This document shows positions 34,968 to 47,129 of a stretch of 64,000 nt of DNA, in pieces. Numbering within the stretch: position 1 is the stretch's first letter; the number at the start of each line of letters is the position of its first letter. The notes under the pieces are model-generated. The model was given only the letters and a program-made list of their open reading frames with translations. It was not told the DNA's origin and ran no database searches. Source of the stretch: Nephrocerus scutellatus (lineage: Eukaryota > Arthropoda > Insecta > Diptera > Pipunculidae); contig OX352765.1 of NCBI GenBank assembly GCA_947095585.1, positions 20,862,254 through 20,926,253 on the forward strand. Direction: 5' to 3'. The translations under genes and the position numbers were made by a program.

Positions 34968-36072
34968 CTAGTACCGTCTGAATTGCTTCTTAAACTTATC
35001 ATAATGATAATCGTCTGTTGCCTTTTTAACACCATTCTGTCCCACATTGTTAACCGGTTCGGGTTCTTTGCGACGTTTTCTTGGTCCTGGATCTTCGATG
35101 TTAACTAATAACAGAAAAAAATTAAATTATTTTTACTGGCATTCCAGACCGTGAACAAAGCCAGGGCACAAAGACTCACATCGATTGTGCTGCATAAAGT
35201 TGACAGCCATATTGGTAGGCACAAATTGCGACGGACCATCCTTTTTGTTTTTTTGATCCTGCATAAGTCGCTGTTTAGCTTCTTCGGTAGCTTCGATATT
35301 TTTAATTTTTGCGTCAATTCCTAGATCGACTTCTGGAATACCGTTGAGCATTTGATTCGAGAGCATTTCCTCTGAACTTTTTGATGAACTTTGCCGCAAA
35401 TGATCGGGCAATGAGAATAGAGCTGCCTCCTCCGGAGTTAGATATTTCTTTGGATCAACTTCAGTTGGATTATCGTCTGTGTCATTAGTGATGCCTTTGC
35501 GTTTCTGTAACTCTATTTCAATGTACTTCATCATCTCTTCATCTTCGTCGCGTTTATTTGTCTCTGCTGAAAATTGTGTCCCAATTCCAACGTCGTAGGC
35601 ATCGTCAACTTCCTTTATTTTGCCAGACTTTAACGCTTGCATGTTTAACATCCCACCACATTTTGTATTGAATGGGTCCTTCTATAAATGCAATTATGGC
35701 AGGAATAATGATATCATATCTAAAAAGGCTTTCTCCATTTTAACCTACGGTAAGCTCATCCTCGGCAGTCAACTTTTTTCCTAGTGCTAGACCAACAATA
35801 CTAACGCCTTTCGGACGCAAACGTAATTTTTGCCGTTCCTTGATCTCATCGAGGCTGTTTCTTTAGGAGCAGATAGTTTTTGTATTAAATGTTGGGACTC
35901 TACAAAAGCTCACGTTTTAAACTTACGACTTTTCTCCTGGTGCCTCTTTAGCTTCTGATGTATCGTCATCATCGGAAGTCCGTCGTTGCCTTAGATTTTT
36001 CCTTGATGTTTTCTTAAAAACAATTTTCTCAGCGTCGGACGAATGGACCGTAGTTGCCTCTGTATCGGACAT
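34968..36072 (-). CDS. Tls1 / C9orf78 homologue (spliceosome-associated protein)
   Basis: Four exons on the minus strand (36072-35927, 35860-35749, 35681-35180, 35104-34968) join in phase into 298 residues. Blocks shared with human C9orf78 and yeast Tls1 are LRLRPKGVSIVGLALG, KDPFNTKCGGM, GTQFSAETNKRDEDEEMMKY, IELQKRKGI, EEMLSNQMLNGIPEVDLGI, SQFVPTNMAVNFMQHNR and the C-terminal ATDDYHYDKFKKQFRRY. Known members are nuclear, bind the Brr2/PRPF8 part of the spliceosome and, in fission yeast, affect telomere silencing through splicing. The protein is highly charged and largely disordered or helical, with an acidic N-terminus (SDDDDTSEAKE). A minus-strand AATAAA lies at 34926-34921. Confidence 0.95.
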
Positions 36073-36348
36073 ATTTGAGTTTTTCTATTGTCATTTCTCA
36101 GTTGTAACATTGCGAGAGCTCTGTTACAATTTCTAAACACAAAAAGCCACACAAAGGCGTGTTCATAAAATAATTTTGTCAGAACTTTACAATAAAATTT
36201 AGTTTTTATTCTCATATTTAATATATTAGGCGCCTTCTAAATAGCTGAGGACTGAGAGATTTTCCATTTCACCACACTGAAGAGCATTACTTTTAGTTGC
36301 ACTATATTCTCAGATAACTGACAGCTCAGCAATAAAAAGTCGTCAAAG

Positions 36349-36487
36349 TCTCACAAAGAAAAACTTAACACTTAAGACTCACAGAATTGTATGGATTTTG
36401 GTTTGTACATAATAAACATTTTTGCTCGTTATGTTAGAAATCCATACAATCCTGTAAGTCTTAAGTAATAAGTTTTTTATTGTGAGA
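36349..36487. mobile_element. Foldback element, copy 1 (50-bp arms)
   Basis: The left arm (36349-36398) and right arm (36438-36487) are reverse complements over 50 bp with about six mismatches, around a 39-nt loop. Arms begin TCTCACAA and contain ACTTAAGACT and ATTGTATGGATTT. A second copy lies inverted at 37384-37515. There is no coding capacity. No clear target-site duplication is visible. It is probably a foldback or MITE-type element. The intervening 36490-37380 holds no gene. Confidence 0.8.
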
Positions 36488-37383
36488 GCAGGGTCAACTA
36501 CCATAGCGAGGAGAACGAATCCCAAATAATTTTTTCTCTTGTTTCTTCCTTGAGCAATCGTGTTCGAGTTACTTATGTGATGTTCTATTAACCCAAATAG
36601 CTTGATCTGAATCACAAAAAAATGCCGGCTAATCATGGTTTTGTGTTCTATTTACGCAAAAAAATCCAGAAATCGCATTTCGTTTTAAGATTTACCCCCT
36701 CTTCCCACCAACAAACCCTTTTTAACAAAATTCATTCACTAATACGTAGAAATGTCGATTTGTTATTATTATTAATGACAGCTAAAAATGTTGGTTGGCG
36801 TCATTCGTGAATTTAATGTTGTATTGTGACTATTGTAAGGTTGTTTTCGAGTTTGAGGTTATAAAACTGTGTCTTAAAATTATAAACAAAAGTTTATGTT
36901 TACCAACACAACTACAAAACCAGATCAAATCTTTTTGTATTATATTAGAACCACCAAATCTAGATTTTTCAAAATAAAATTTAATAGAACTCGATATTAA
37001 AATATTACGTATTAAATATTAAATATACGTATGTCGAACGTATCTCGAAATTGAAAAATTTGTCCCGCCAGACCGAAATTTTAATATATATTGTTGTTTG
37101 TATTTTTCAATTCTATTTTCTAAAAATATGATAATAAAAGCTATGATAGTTGTCGTTAAATTTATCTTTTAAGTCAAAAACTAATTATCTCTTTTCGTTT
37201 TATAAAAAATATCATGTAAACGTCTTTTAAATATATAACTGCCAACTTCATGTGTGTATTAAACATCAACTTGGATGAGGCCTCTTTTTTGTTGTGGGAA
37301 ACACTGAGGTCCAAATCGATAGACGTTAGTCATTGATCTTTCGGAATCAATGTTCGAAAATAATATTTTTAATATTTAACGCG

Positions 37384-37515
37384 CTCTCACAATGGAAAAA
37401 CATAATACTTAAGTCAAATTTGTATGGATTTCCAAAATAACAATGTTTCGCTTTTTTTTATCAAAACCAAAATCCATGCAATCTTGCAATTCTTAGGTGT
37501 TGAGTTTTTTTTAAA
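37384..37515. mobile_element. Foldback element, copy 2, inverted and diverged
   Basis: The reverse complement of this stretch aligns along the length of copy 1 at 36349-36487, including the ACACCTAAGAATTGCAAG... arm, the TGGATTTTGGTTT loop edge and the CATTGTGAGAG end. Its own arms still pair (TTGTATGGATTT with AAAATCCATGCAA), but the outer end of the right arm has decayed to T-rich sequence. Confidence 0.75.
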
Positions 37516-38049
37516 ATTTTTTATGACGGAGCCCTCCGTAACTCGAACGCACCTATTATCACATTCAGATAAATCAGAATTATATATCTAATTGTACCAT
37601 AAATGAAAGTTGGGAGAGCATAACTGACGTGAATACTCTTCAGACCGTTCAAAGGGGGCTAGTTAATCATGCACGATATAGTAAATGTGCTGATAGAGAG
37701 GATGGACATGTTCGCACAGCATGTTACTATGGCAATAGTTTAAAGGATAACATTTATGGTTCAGCAAACAACGGTCAATAAACATTGCCATGGTAACCAA
37801 AAAGAAAATGGAATGAAAAATTGTCTCAGACGATGGTTATGAAGTCGCAACAAGAAAACTTGGCTGCACTTTGTTTCTTTTTTTGCACGCAGCTGTCAAT
37901 TTGGTTCACATATCACATCTCACAACTCACATAACCTGCCCGGAAAAGTAAGAAAATATTAGCGATACGAGATTTATTTCTATTTTTCCTTGATTCTTCT
38001 GAAATATTAATTTTAAAACATTGCATAGAATATACTGTATAATATCAGA
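37516..38049. promoter_or_regulatory. 5' flank of mRpL12
   Basis: This interval has no coding sequence. It must contain the mRpL12 promoter and 5' untranslated region. I could not identify defined elements. Confidence 0.35.
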
Positions 38050-38619
38050 ATGATGGTCTCACGTCTCAGTACTATTCGTCAACTCCGACAAAGTTTAAAC
38101 AGGCCAACAACAAAATGTTTCAATCGTTTCTTCTCTGCTGAGGCAGCACCTGCATCTGCAACCGCTGGAGCTGCTAAACTCGTGCCACCCGTTCCAGAGG
38201 GAGTGGAAAAGCCTCCAAACCCTAAATTGGACACCATTGTTAACAGTATCGCTACCCTCAACCTACTCGAAGTCTCCGAACTAAGTACACTGCTGAAGAG
38301 AAAACTAAATTTACCCGATACTGCGTTCGTTCCAACTGCTGTTAATGTTGGCTCCCGTGCTGCCGCTGACGATGAGGATGAGGCCGCTCCGAAAAAAGTT
38401 CAAACATCGTTTAAGGTAAAACTTGTCAAATACGACGATAAACAGAAAGTCGCTCTTATTAAAGAGATCAAAGGACTGCTTGAGGGTATGAATCTTGTGC
38501 AGGCAAAGAAATTTGTCGAGAGTGCACCGACGTTAGTGAAAGAGGATATTCCCAAAGAAGAGGCTGAAAAACTGAAGGAGGCTCTAACTAAGGTCGGCGC
38601 TATTGTTGAAATCGAGTAG
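38050..38619 (+). CDS. mRpL12: Mitochondrial large ribosomal subunit protein bL12m
   Basis: A single exon encodes 189 residues. The first about 45 residues are basic, with Arg/Ser and FNRFFSAEAA, as in a mitochondrial import signal. Residues about 61-90 (LDTIVNSIATLNLLEVSELS) form the L7/L12 N-terminal dimerisation domain that binds the L10 stalk, a flexible acidic hinge follows, and residues about 118-189 (FKVKLVKYDDKQKVALIKEI, NLVQAKKFVESAP, GAIVEIE end) form the C-terminal factor-binding domain. It belongs to the mitoribosome stalk that recruits translation factors and, in animals, also binds mitochondrial RNA polymerase. Two ATGs lie in tandem; the first at 38050 is used here but the second at 38053 is equally possible. 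AATAAA is at 38778-38783. Confidence 0.97.
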   Translation: MMVSRLSTIRQLRQSLNRPTTKCFNRFFSAEAAPASATAGAAKLVPPVPEGVEKPPNPKLDTIVNSIATLNLLEVSELSTLLKRKLNLPDTAFVPTAVNVGSRAAADDEDEAAPKKVQTSFKVKLVKYDDKQKVALIKEIKGLLEGMNLVQAKKFVESAPTLVKEDIPKEEAEKLKEALTKVGAIVEIE

Positions 38620-38970
38620 ATGATCAGATGTGTGAGTTAGAGGTTTCTAGGAAGCCGATGTAGTTACATTTTCTTTTTATTAATTAGTTTATTGTGCACT
38701 TTACATTAAATGGACGTACTATGTACGACAAATTTAATTACATACATCAATTGTTTAACTGCATTTAAACAACAGTAAATAAAGTGTCATCCTTACCAAG
38801 AAAGTTTTTCATTATTTACAGAAAAAATTTAAATTTTTTTTTGATTTCTTCACAATAGACATTCAGTCAGTCAGAAAGGGTATATTGCGAATAAAATTCA
38901 TTACATTTATAAACGATTAGTGTCTAATACTTAATAAAAAATAACCAATCGACAATAATTCTTTATTTAT

Positions 38971-40389
38971 TTATATAATTGGACACGCATTCTGGGAATA
39001 ACTTAAATAAAACCCACGATTCGAAATATCCAGGTCTTCGTTACTGTCGTTATTTACATAGATGACAAACGGTTTCGTAGCACTAGTGGTCGTTACCATG
39101 CCCAGGCCGCAAAATCGATCACTAGGCATGTTAATGTTATTCTGTGTCGGATTCGGAATGATAACGAAATCATCGGTGCATTCCTGACTCTGAACAGTTA
39201 CAGTTCCAAGCAGAGAAGGATCTACTGCGCCCACGTCATTAGTCATCGTAAACGAATAGATATCTGAGCTAACTTGGTTCCAAGTGATTGAACACATGTT
39301 GGCACCCATCCGAACACATATGCCATAACGATTATTGGCGAGCTGTCGTGTTCCTGGAACGCCTATTGAGTTTGGCAATGAATTTGGCGCTGAAACATAA
39401 TTGAAGCTTGACACAGTGCCACTGTTAGTAAAGTGATATTGCAAGCAGCCGGACGGAGCCTGTGTCGGAGATGCGCAAGCGATTTGCGCTATCTGAAATT
39501 GCCACTGGCGATTGAATGTGTAACTGGCTGATGTCGCCACCGAAATGGTGATCGGTGCCTCACCACTGAAGTCCACGTAAATGTGTTGACCAGAATTTTC
39601 ACCACAAATAACCGGTACTCTAGATGCACCACCAGAAACTGTAAGCGAATCGGTTAAACAAAAACCATCACCGTCAGGAGGAGCAAGTGAGAGTGCCAGA
39701 AAGTCGATGCGAAGTTGACAAATATTCCCATCACATGGCTCGACGACAATAGAACATCTATAAATTCAAAATATGTGAGTAAGTTCGCTTGTACCGTTGC
39801 TGAAACTTTACTTACTTGCCACCACCAGCATATGTTCCCGGATAACCGCTATTGTAAAAATACGTGTTATTGTAGGTCGTTGTCGAGCCGCATGACTTCT
39901 GATCTGCTTAAATCGGAAATATAAGTTATTCGTTTACTTTTTTAAAATGGAATCTTCTTTATTAAAGAAATAAAAAACTATTTTCGTCAACGTAAACTAA
40001 ACAGCAGAAATACGAATTGATTTCAACGCTGCGCAGTTTACTATACTTTCACGAAAACAGCTTCTTGTTCTACTAGAAAATTAATGATCGATCTTGAAAA
40101 TCATCTTACAAATACAGCAAACCGCTTGTCTTGTTATTGTGCTGCAACTTCCAGCTGCAACTCCTTGATTATCGGAACACTCTCCACGTACAACACAAGT
40201 TCCAGCCAGTTTATTGGCTCCAGTGCACACATCATTTGCAAATCTTCCGATTGTATAAAATGGGAAACCTTAAATGAAGTTGTTTTAACATATTTTCAAT
40301 ATAAATAATTTTTTAGTGATTCTAAAATGATTTCTACAGCAACATAAAAATGTGTAACGAATCAGTAAAAAGCCAAAGCATAGGCTCAT
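38971..40389 (-). CDS. Secreted CUB-domain protein
   Basis: Exons 40268-40110, 39903-39816 and 39757-38971 join in phase, with introns of 58 and about 206 bp. A 52-nt first exon at 40389-40338 encoding MSLCFGFLLIRYTFLCC would add a signal-peptide-like start and keeps phase, giving 361 residues, but its GTAGAA donor is weak. The mature part starts with a cysteine-rich segment (FPFYTIGRFANDVCTGANKL, then CVVRGECSD, CSTITRQAVCCI), then a CUB domain (CGSTTTYNNTYFYNSGYPGT, CSIVVEPCDGNICQLRIDF, FCLTDSLTVSGG, CGENSGQHIYV), then a second CUB-like half (NRYGICVRMGANMC, ECTDDFVIIPNP, DRFCGLG). It is likely an extracellular insect protein of unknown function. Only the first exon is doubtful. Confidence 0.85.
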
Positions 40390-41207
40390 TTCAAAATGTG
40401 CTGCTCCGCTTTACATTCTATGGACATAAACTTTTCTCTACAGTTTCAGTTACTCTCAAACTGTCGAATTATACGAAAAAAGCTGAAGTAGCGGCACGAA
40501 TTCATAGTAAGCGATTAACAGACAGACTATCGAGCCTGACTACAGTGAGTGATGCGCCTTGCGGTCAGATAAGTAGGATGGTTTGACAGTCAAATCAACA
40601 GTCAAGTTCTACGCTCTAATGGAAGATGGAGTACCAACAAAAAGCTCGTTTTTTGCTCATTCTTGCGATCCGCCGCCGACACCTTGTATTTTTTTATAAT
40701 ATCCACCAATCTGCGATATCCATAATTCTTTTTTTTATGTATGACGTATTCGAGGCTCGTTATGTCCCACAAACAGCGGTTATTTTTGTTAGCGCACATA
40801 AATTCTTCTCAAATCTTCTGTCTTCATTCATGTCCATAACATCCTTTCACGTTAAAAATTACAGCTGACTGACGATTTTGTGTACACATTATCATTACAA
40901 AGCAAAAATATTTGATAGCGATCAGTTTCGAGTGTCAGTCAGTCAGCAGGCGTTCACACCATCAGTTTTGAGGGATGTCGATCAAAATCTACATTCAAGA
41001 TTGATAGTCTGTCAGCCGCTATAAGGCACTCGTTAAAGATCATACAAAATGTGTAGGTTAACTAAAAAAGACATGGTACCTACACGTCGGACCGCAAGGA
41101 TACTCTTACAACTTTAGTTCAGGTTAATTTTCCAGGTTCGTAAACTCGTGTACTACACACCTACCCGAACGCGTCTGACCAAAGGGTCTGCATTGCTAGC
41201 AGAGTAA

Positions 41208-42584
41208 ATGGTTTTTCCTGTTAAATCTTCAGTAGGCTCCTGCAAACCGCTTTTACAAAAGGAAACCGATCTCATCCTGCAGGGAATGAGTGTTTTATTT
41301 AGACCCAACTACAACTGGGGGTACTTCCCGAAAACCTGGGGACGGTTAAATGTTATCTTCATCCCTAAGCCAGGCAATATGCCTAGTGATGCGCTGCCTA
41401 AATCTTATAGACCTATAAGTCTAGCATCATTTGTCCTCAAAACCATGGAGCGACTCATTGACGTTCATATTAGAGACTGACTAGATTTGTCTATTCCTCT
41501 GCACTGAAGTCAGTTCGCAAAGAGAAAAGGTAAAAGCACAGCAGGTGCCCTTCACTATCTTGTAAAGAAGATAGAAGGAACTTTTCGTCCCCAGGAAGTG
41601 GCTCTGTATGCATTCCTTGACATTAGGGCACATTCGATAACAGTGGCTACGACTCTATTGCAAGGGCACCCAGTAACAGAGGCATCGAAGAATCGACCAA
41701 CCAATGGATAAGGGCCATGCTGGAAAGTCGAAATATTACTTCTTCTTCTGGAGGAGTGCCGGTGTCTGTGTACCTTAACTGTATTGTCCCCAAAGAGGAG
41801 TTCTTCCACCTAGTAAATGATAATCTTCTAGCTGATCTACAGAGATTGGCATTACTTACATTCGATTCTAATACTATACATAATTTAGTTTAAAAGTAGA
41901 TTCGGAATCAACTTTATAATAGAATCGAAAGTAGAATTGAATTGCATAGTTGGGCAACAAGCTACATCGCCATTAGTTTTGCATGACCATTTCCAGTGCC
42001 TTACAAGGTGCCTCACTACACGTTTTAGAATGGTGCAGCAGAAAAGGACAATCCATCAATCTTTGCAAAACCGTTCTAGTGCCTTTTACAAAAAGAAGAC
42101 TGGTCAATCTAGAAGCTGTCATCATCAAAGGCACCACTACTTTATTTCAGTTAGGTTAAATTTCTCGGAGTTATCCTTGATAAACGACTTAACTGCGCAA
42201 CTCTACCTGCAAAGACGTGAACTTAAAATGGTTGGTAGGGATAATGACAGGACGCTCTTCTTGGGAAGTACGTGATAAGAATGGGTGTCGAATACATTGA
42301 CTTCTGCAGAAGCGGATGGACGAGGAAGAAGTGACAATAGAACATATTCTTTGCTACTGCTCGGAACTAATGCACAGAAGATACAAACACTTAGGTAAGC
42401 GGTTAATAAATAACATCTCAGATCTCGAAAACGGCAAAGTTCGAGATATACTTCGATTTATTAAGAGCTTAGAATGGATCCTCTGCAAAAGAGAAATAAT
42501 TAAGATCCTGTGGTAACACAAATGACCGCCACTGGTGTAAGTGAGTAATTAGCTGCCATCGCAACCTAACCTAACCTAACCTAG
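41208..42584 (+). mobile_element. Non-LTR retrotransposon remnant ending in a CCTAA array
   Basis: The frame at 41208-41480 carries the start of a LINE reverse transcriptase: YNWGYFPKTWGRLNVIFIPK, then LPKSYRPISLASFVLKTMER. Degraded text covers 41500-42250. The 3' end (42200-42520) has LYLQRRELKMVG and a DEEEVTIEHILCYCSELMHR cysteine block, then a short 3' untranslated region ending AGCTGCCATCGCAACC followed by about four CCTAA units to 42584. The same 3' end recurs at 46.7-47.13 kb. Confidence 0.8.
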
Positions 42585-42589
42585 TGATA

Positions 42590-44930
42590 CAAAAGATCTT
42601 TTTAGGTTGCAGTGTCAGCCATATGGGCAAGGGTCTATACAAAAAAAAACATGTTAAGACAATAACATAAAAACCTTAAATTAGGAGTCAATCGATGGTG
42701 AGCAGCAACGAAGTAATCAACGACGTAATCTAAGCGAATATTGAAGATGAGGTAGGTTAGATGGAGTTAATTACCCTTGGCACTAATGCTGCGCTGTGAA
42801 ACCTGAATGATTTGATTGGCCGTGAATGGGAAGTAACAAAACTTCTTCCAACTATGGACCCCGAACAAAATAAAGATGGCTTTTTGAGTACTTATGTATC
42901 CTGAATGACAAATCAAGTTATTGAAAGGAGCAAGAGAAGATGTACACTATAGACTATACATCTGATATGTGGCAGATCATTTTTTAAAGCAACATATGGG
43001 AAATCGATTTGGTAAAGTGTGTAAGGGACACAAAACGGCTGCGTCTGACAACACAAGTGCAGCATGAGTTCGGTCGAGTTTTCATTCGAATTTTTAGGAG
43101 TAATAATGTGCAATAGATCACTTGGTCTATCGAAATTCTTCTTAAAATTACACACAACCTTCCTACCTGATATTCAATGAAAAAGTAACTTACTTCAGCT
43201 CTTGTGATGAGTAGCTATTGCCTATTTATCGGTTCAATAAGATAGGAACGAGTTGTAAACAACACCTTTTATGGACTATAAAGGCATTTTGAATGTCACT
43301 GAAATGCTGCGCGCGTTAATGCGTTTATTTGAAATATACATACTAAATTAACTTTTAAACAAATCACCCTCTGTGCATACAGATTATTCACATTTATTTT
43401 CATATTTAAAGATTTAACCGATTTCTCTGAATTAATTTTATTTACAATGAAGAACAACCAAGCTGCTAGCTTTATGGCGACCTTCAATTACTTTCAATTT
43501 AGGTACATACCCCATCTAGCCTCTCTGGAATGGGATTGGCTTAGTTGTTGGTGTGCAGAAGAAGCAGTATCAGTCTCCTTACCAAAAGCATAAAACATTA
43601 AACCAAACCAAAGTATTCCACCTACGAATGTGAACATTTCAATGGCGATTTGCACTAAAAAGAATCAACAACGGCGAACACTTTTTACAGACAGGTATAG
43701 GCTGCGTAATTAGACCGAATGAAGGAGCTAAATTATTGTAACTTTAAACTTTTATTTCCTATCTACAGGTTCCACTAATTGTTACGAGTAAATTCTGTCC
43801 GAGATTTAACTCAAGACCGACATCTTATGACTAACGACTATTGAATCTGACGACAGAATCGAGATATTCTTGAATATTCTTGATAGCAAAAGACATAGAA
43901 CGAGAGCGTATGTCGGACAACTGTACAGGTGTGTAAACAGATTGGCCAGATGGTGCTAATTGGAGGCAATTCGTGATGATTACCATCTTCAATTAAACCG
44001 CGGTCATTGATCGTTTAAACTTCAAACCAACGATGTGTGAAAATTAGTGTGAGTGTATTTTGCTCCAGGGATCCCTTCATGATAAGAAGATTCAAAATTT
44101 AAAGTACGGAAACTTATACAGCATTTGTTTGTCTACAATACCTGCTAGGCCAATGTAGAATAGCTATTCGTACCGTTAGTTGTGATTGACTGACAACCTG
44201 AATAATTAATCTTAAATTAAGAAAATTATAAGATAAGCAAAGCTATGAATCATTTATATGATATTTTTGTTTTTAGCTCTGTCTTTCTATATTTTATTTT
44301 AAGAAGTCGTTCCTTTCTTCTTCTACGTACAACCACATTGTTCCATCATGATCTACACCACTTATCACAATAAAATAATGGGTTTTTTGGAGCGCGTTAA
44401 ACAATAGCATGCTTGTTCATATTGCTGCTGGTTGGAAAATGGTTGTGCTAAGAAGAACATTCCAATCGATTGAAGCTGCATACTGTTATTTGTTTATTTA
44501 ACGTTGTAATTAGTAAATTTACTGATTTTTGAAAAATATCAACAAACATAATTGGGTTGAGTTTACGGACATTCCAGAACGTGTTTCATATCAAAAACTG
44601 TTAATGGTAGAGTGGTGGGACTCGCAACACTTGCGAGAGCCTCAATTAGCGCATGAGTGGCTATTTTGATACCACCTGGAGTCATATGAACGTTTTTTTT
44701 TTTTGATAGATTTTAAGTCCAATTTGTAGAGTTCAAGTACGAGATCAGTTCGATGATCCCGTACTCCCAATGCTCGTTCAGGTCGAAAAATAATAGTTAG
44801 ACACCAATCCGTCCGCTTATTCTTTACCCTCTAACTGTGCTGTGGCATACAAATGTTCATCACACAGTATGGGGTAGCACCGAAGTAAATGAAAGGGGTG
44901 AGTCATTCTACGATTATTTATTAAATACAA
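42590..44930. other. Interval without a recognisable gene
   Basis: Both strands were read; open frames are short (80 codons at most) and carry no motif. Sequence is AT-rich and may be old transposon or intergenic DNA. Confidence 0.4.
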
Positions 44931-44939
44931 ACCTCGTTA

Positions 44940-47126
44940 TGTTTGTCCAAAAATAGGCGAAAAACACTCAAAGTAACTCTCGTCTCCGATTCTATTGCTC
45001 ACATGGTAACAGAATGGAAAGTTGGAAAAGAACACTCTTTCTCAGACCATCACTATTTATTCTTCAAACTAGACAATAAACCTTCCCAATTTGATTCCTT
45101 TATAAATAGGAAAAAGGCAAATTGGGGCATTTATAGGGAAATGCCATAGTAGATACTTTAACAATCGCTCCTTTGACGCTGCTTGCCCTGACGTGTCAGA
45201 AGCCGAGCCGGAAAGCATTCAATTAAAGCTAGAAAGACTGGGAATATCTCTAGAAGTATATAAGGGAACTGAGAAAGCCACCAAGGAAGTCTTGAAAGGC
45301 TCTTCTGTGGCAAAATGGAAGGAACCTCGGAGACCTCTCGCCTAAGAAAGATTATCTCTATACCTCAAGTTTCCTATTAAAACCGGATGGTTGGACGACC
45401 TCAAGTAGGGAATCCCTGGAGCTTTTCATTGAGATTCACTTTCCTGATTCAATTCGGGTAGGAGACTCAGCAGTGATAGCCATATTCAAAAATACCACTC
45501 GATTTACGTAAAGGATATCGTAAAAATAAAGCGAATCTAGTGGGCGATAAGCGGTTTCAAACCTAATAAATCGGCTGGCCCAGATGGGATAATCCCTGCG
45601 GAAATTCAGAATAACTCGGAGGTGCTACTCCCACGGTTAGAAGTAATTTTCCCAGGGTGCACAAAGCTAACTGACATTCGTAGTAATTGGAAGAAAGGCA
45701 GGGAATTTTTTATTCCAAAAGCGGAAAAAAAAGTGGATGGATTACTATTAAAACTGTAAGGAACGGGGAAAGAGTAGTAGCGTATGCTGATGATGTAGCA
45801 TTAGCTGCCAGGAAATACTTAAAAACGATTAAGGAGGTTATAGAAATGCCCTCTAATCGTTAAAGAATGGGCTAATAAAAGCGGTCTGGGTGTCAACCCG
45901 AAAAAGACAGAGCTGGTCTTTTCCACCAGGAAATACAAAATTCCAACAGTTGATGCACCAACACTCAGTGATACCTCCTTAGTTTTTAGTGATAAAACAA
46001 GATTCCTTGGCACGATCCTGGACAGGAAACTAAGCTGGAAACCTAATATCATAAAACGTGTATTTAAAGCGAATATTGCTTTATACTCATCTAAGAACGT
46101 CATTATTAAAAAGGGGTTTGAAACCAGAGCTGGTACACTAGCTTTTCACAGCGGGGGTTAGACGTATACAATGGTATACCATACTACTAGACTAGACTAG
46201 AAGAGTAGATCCGTAACCGAGAAAGAAGCAACACAGTTTTGCACGGATAGCTCTAAGCTACACAGCAAAGTAGGAGCAGAGGGGTCTTCTGTCAAAAGCT
46301 GAAAGTATCTCTGTCCAACATCCTGATCATTGCAGCGTATACCAGACTGAGGTGATAGCGATTGAAGAGGTTATTTGAATTGGCTAAAGCATCTTCAAAG
46401 ATTATCATTTATGTCGACAGCCAGGCGGCCATAAAATCGTTGGAACTTACTGACATCAAAGGTGGCGTTGAGCTTTCATCTCTCCTCTCTCAACGAGATG
46501 GGTGAACAATTTAATTTAAGGGTCATTTAGTTCACTGGGCCACTAGGATGTGAAAGGAAACGAATGGTGGACGAATTAGCTAGACATGGTACGACTCCCT
46601 AGCTGCTACCGGAAAGATCAGAGATATAGTGTCCTGTTGCGAGAATGAAACTTGAGCTTCGGAAAGAGGCAGAAAAAGCAACAAATTTAAGGTGGCAAAA
46701 CAGTTGACAGGTTTGGACAAAGCTAGACTTGAAAGGCTCAATTGCGCTAATTTCCCTACAAAGACGAGAACTAGAAATAGTTGTAGGAATAATGACAGGA
46801 CACTGCCGTCTTGAGAAGCACGCGAGAATGATTGGTCGAATACAATGACTTCTGCCGAAGCTGCATGGATGAGGAGGAAGAAGAGACAATAGAACATCCT
46901 CTTTGCTCCTGCTTGGCACTAATGCATATAAGACTCAAACACGAGGTAAGCGGTTAATGAATAACCTCTCAGTTCTCGAAAGCAGAAAAGTGCGAGACAT
47001 ACTTCGATTCATTAAGAGTTCAGAATGATCCTATGAAAAAGGGAAAGAATTAAGATCCTGTGGTAACACAAAGGAACACTACTGGTCTAAGTGAGCAATT
47101 AGCTGCCACCGTAACCTAACCTAACT
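44940..47126 (+). mobile_element. Longest LINE remnant in the window (endonuclease end to 3' terminus)
   Basis: Plus-strand pieces run in the order of a LINE ORF2: end of the endonuclease (TEWKVGKEHSFSDHHYLFFK, the SDHH box, about 45010-45070), KPNKSAGPDGIIPAEIQNNS (about 45565), YADDVALAARKY-like text at about 45780 (active-site YADD), EWANKSGLGVNPKKTELVFS (45865), FLGTILDRKLSWKPNI (46005), an RNase H start (FCTDSSKLHSKVGAEG, 46235), VDSQAAIKSLEL (46410), DELARHGTTP (46570) and a cysteine tail with DEEEEETIEHPLCSC (46865). It ends TAACCTAACCTAAC at 47112-47125. Many frameshifts and stops are present. Confidence 0.85.
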
Positions 47127-47129
47127 GTG

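Noticed and set aside
42563..42584. Telomeric array
   Set aside because: Only about four CCTAA units are present and they sit at the 3' end of a LINE inside the contig.
46580..46919. Two overlapping minus-strand frames of about 105 codons
   Set aside because: They are antisense to the RNase H and tail region of a LINE.
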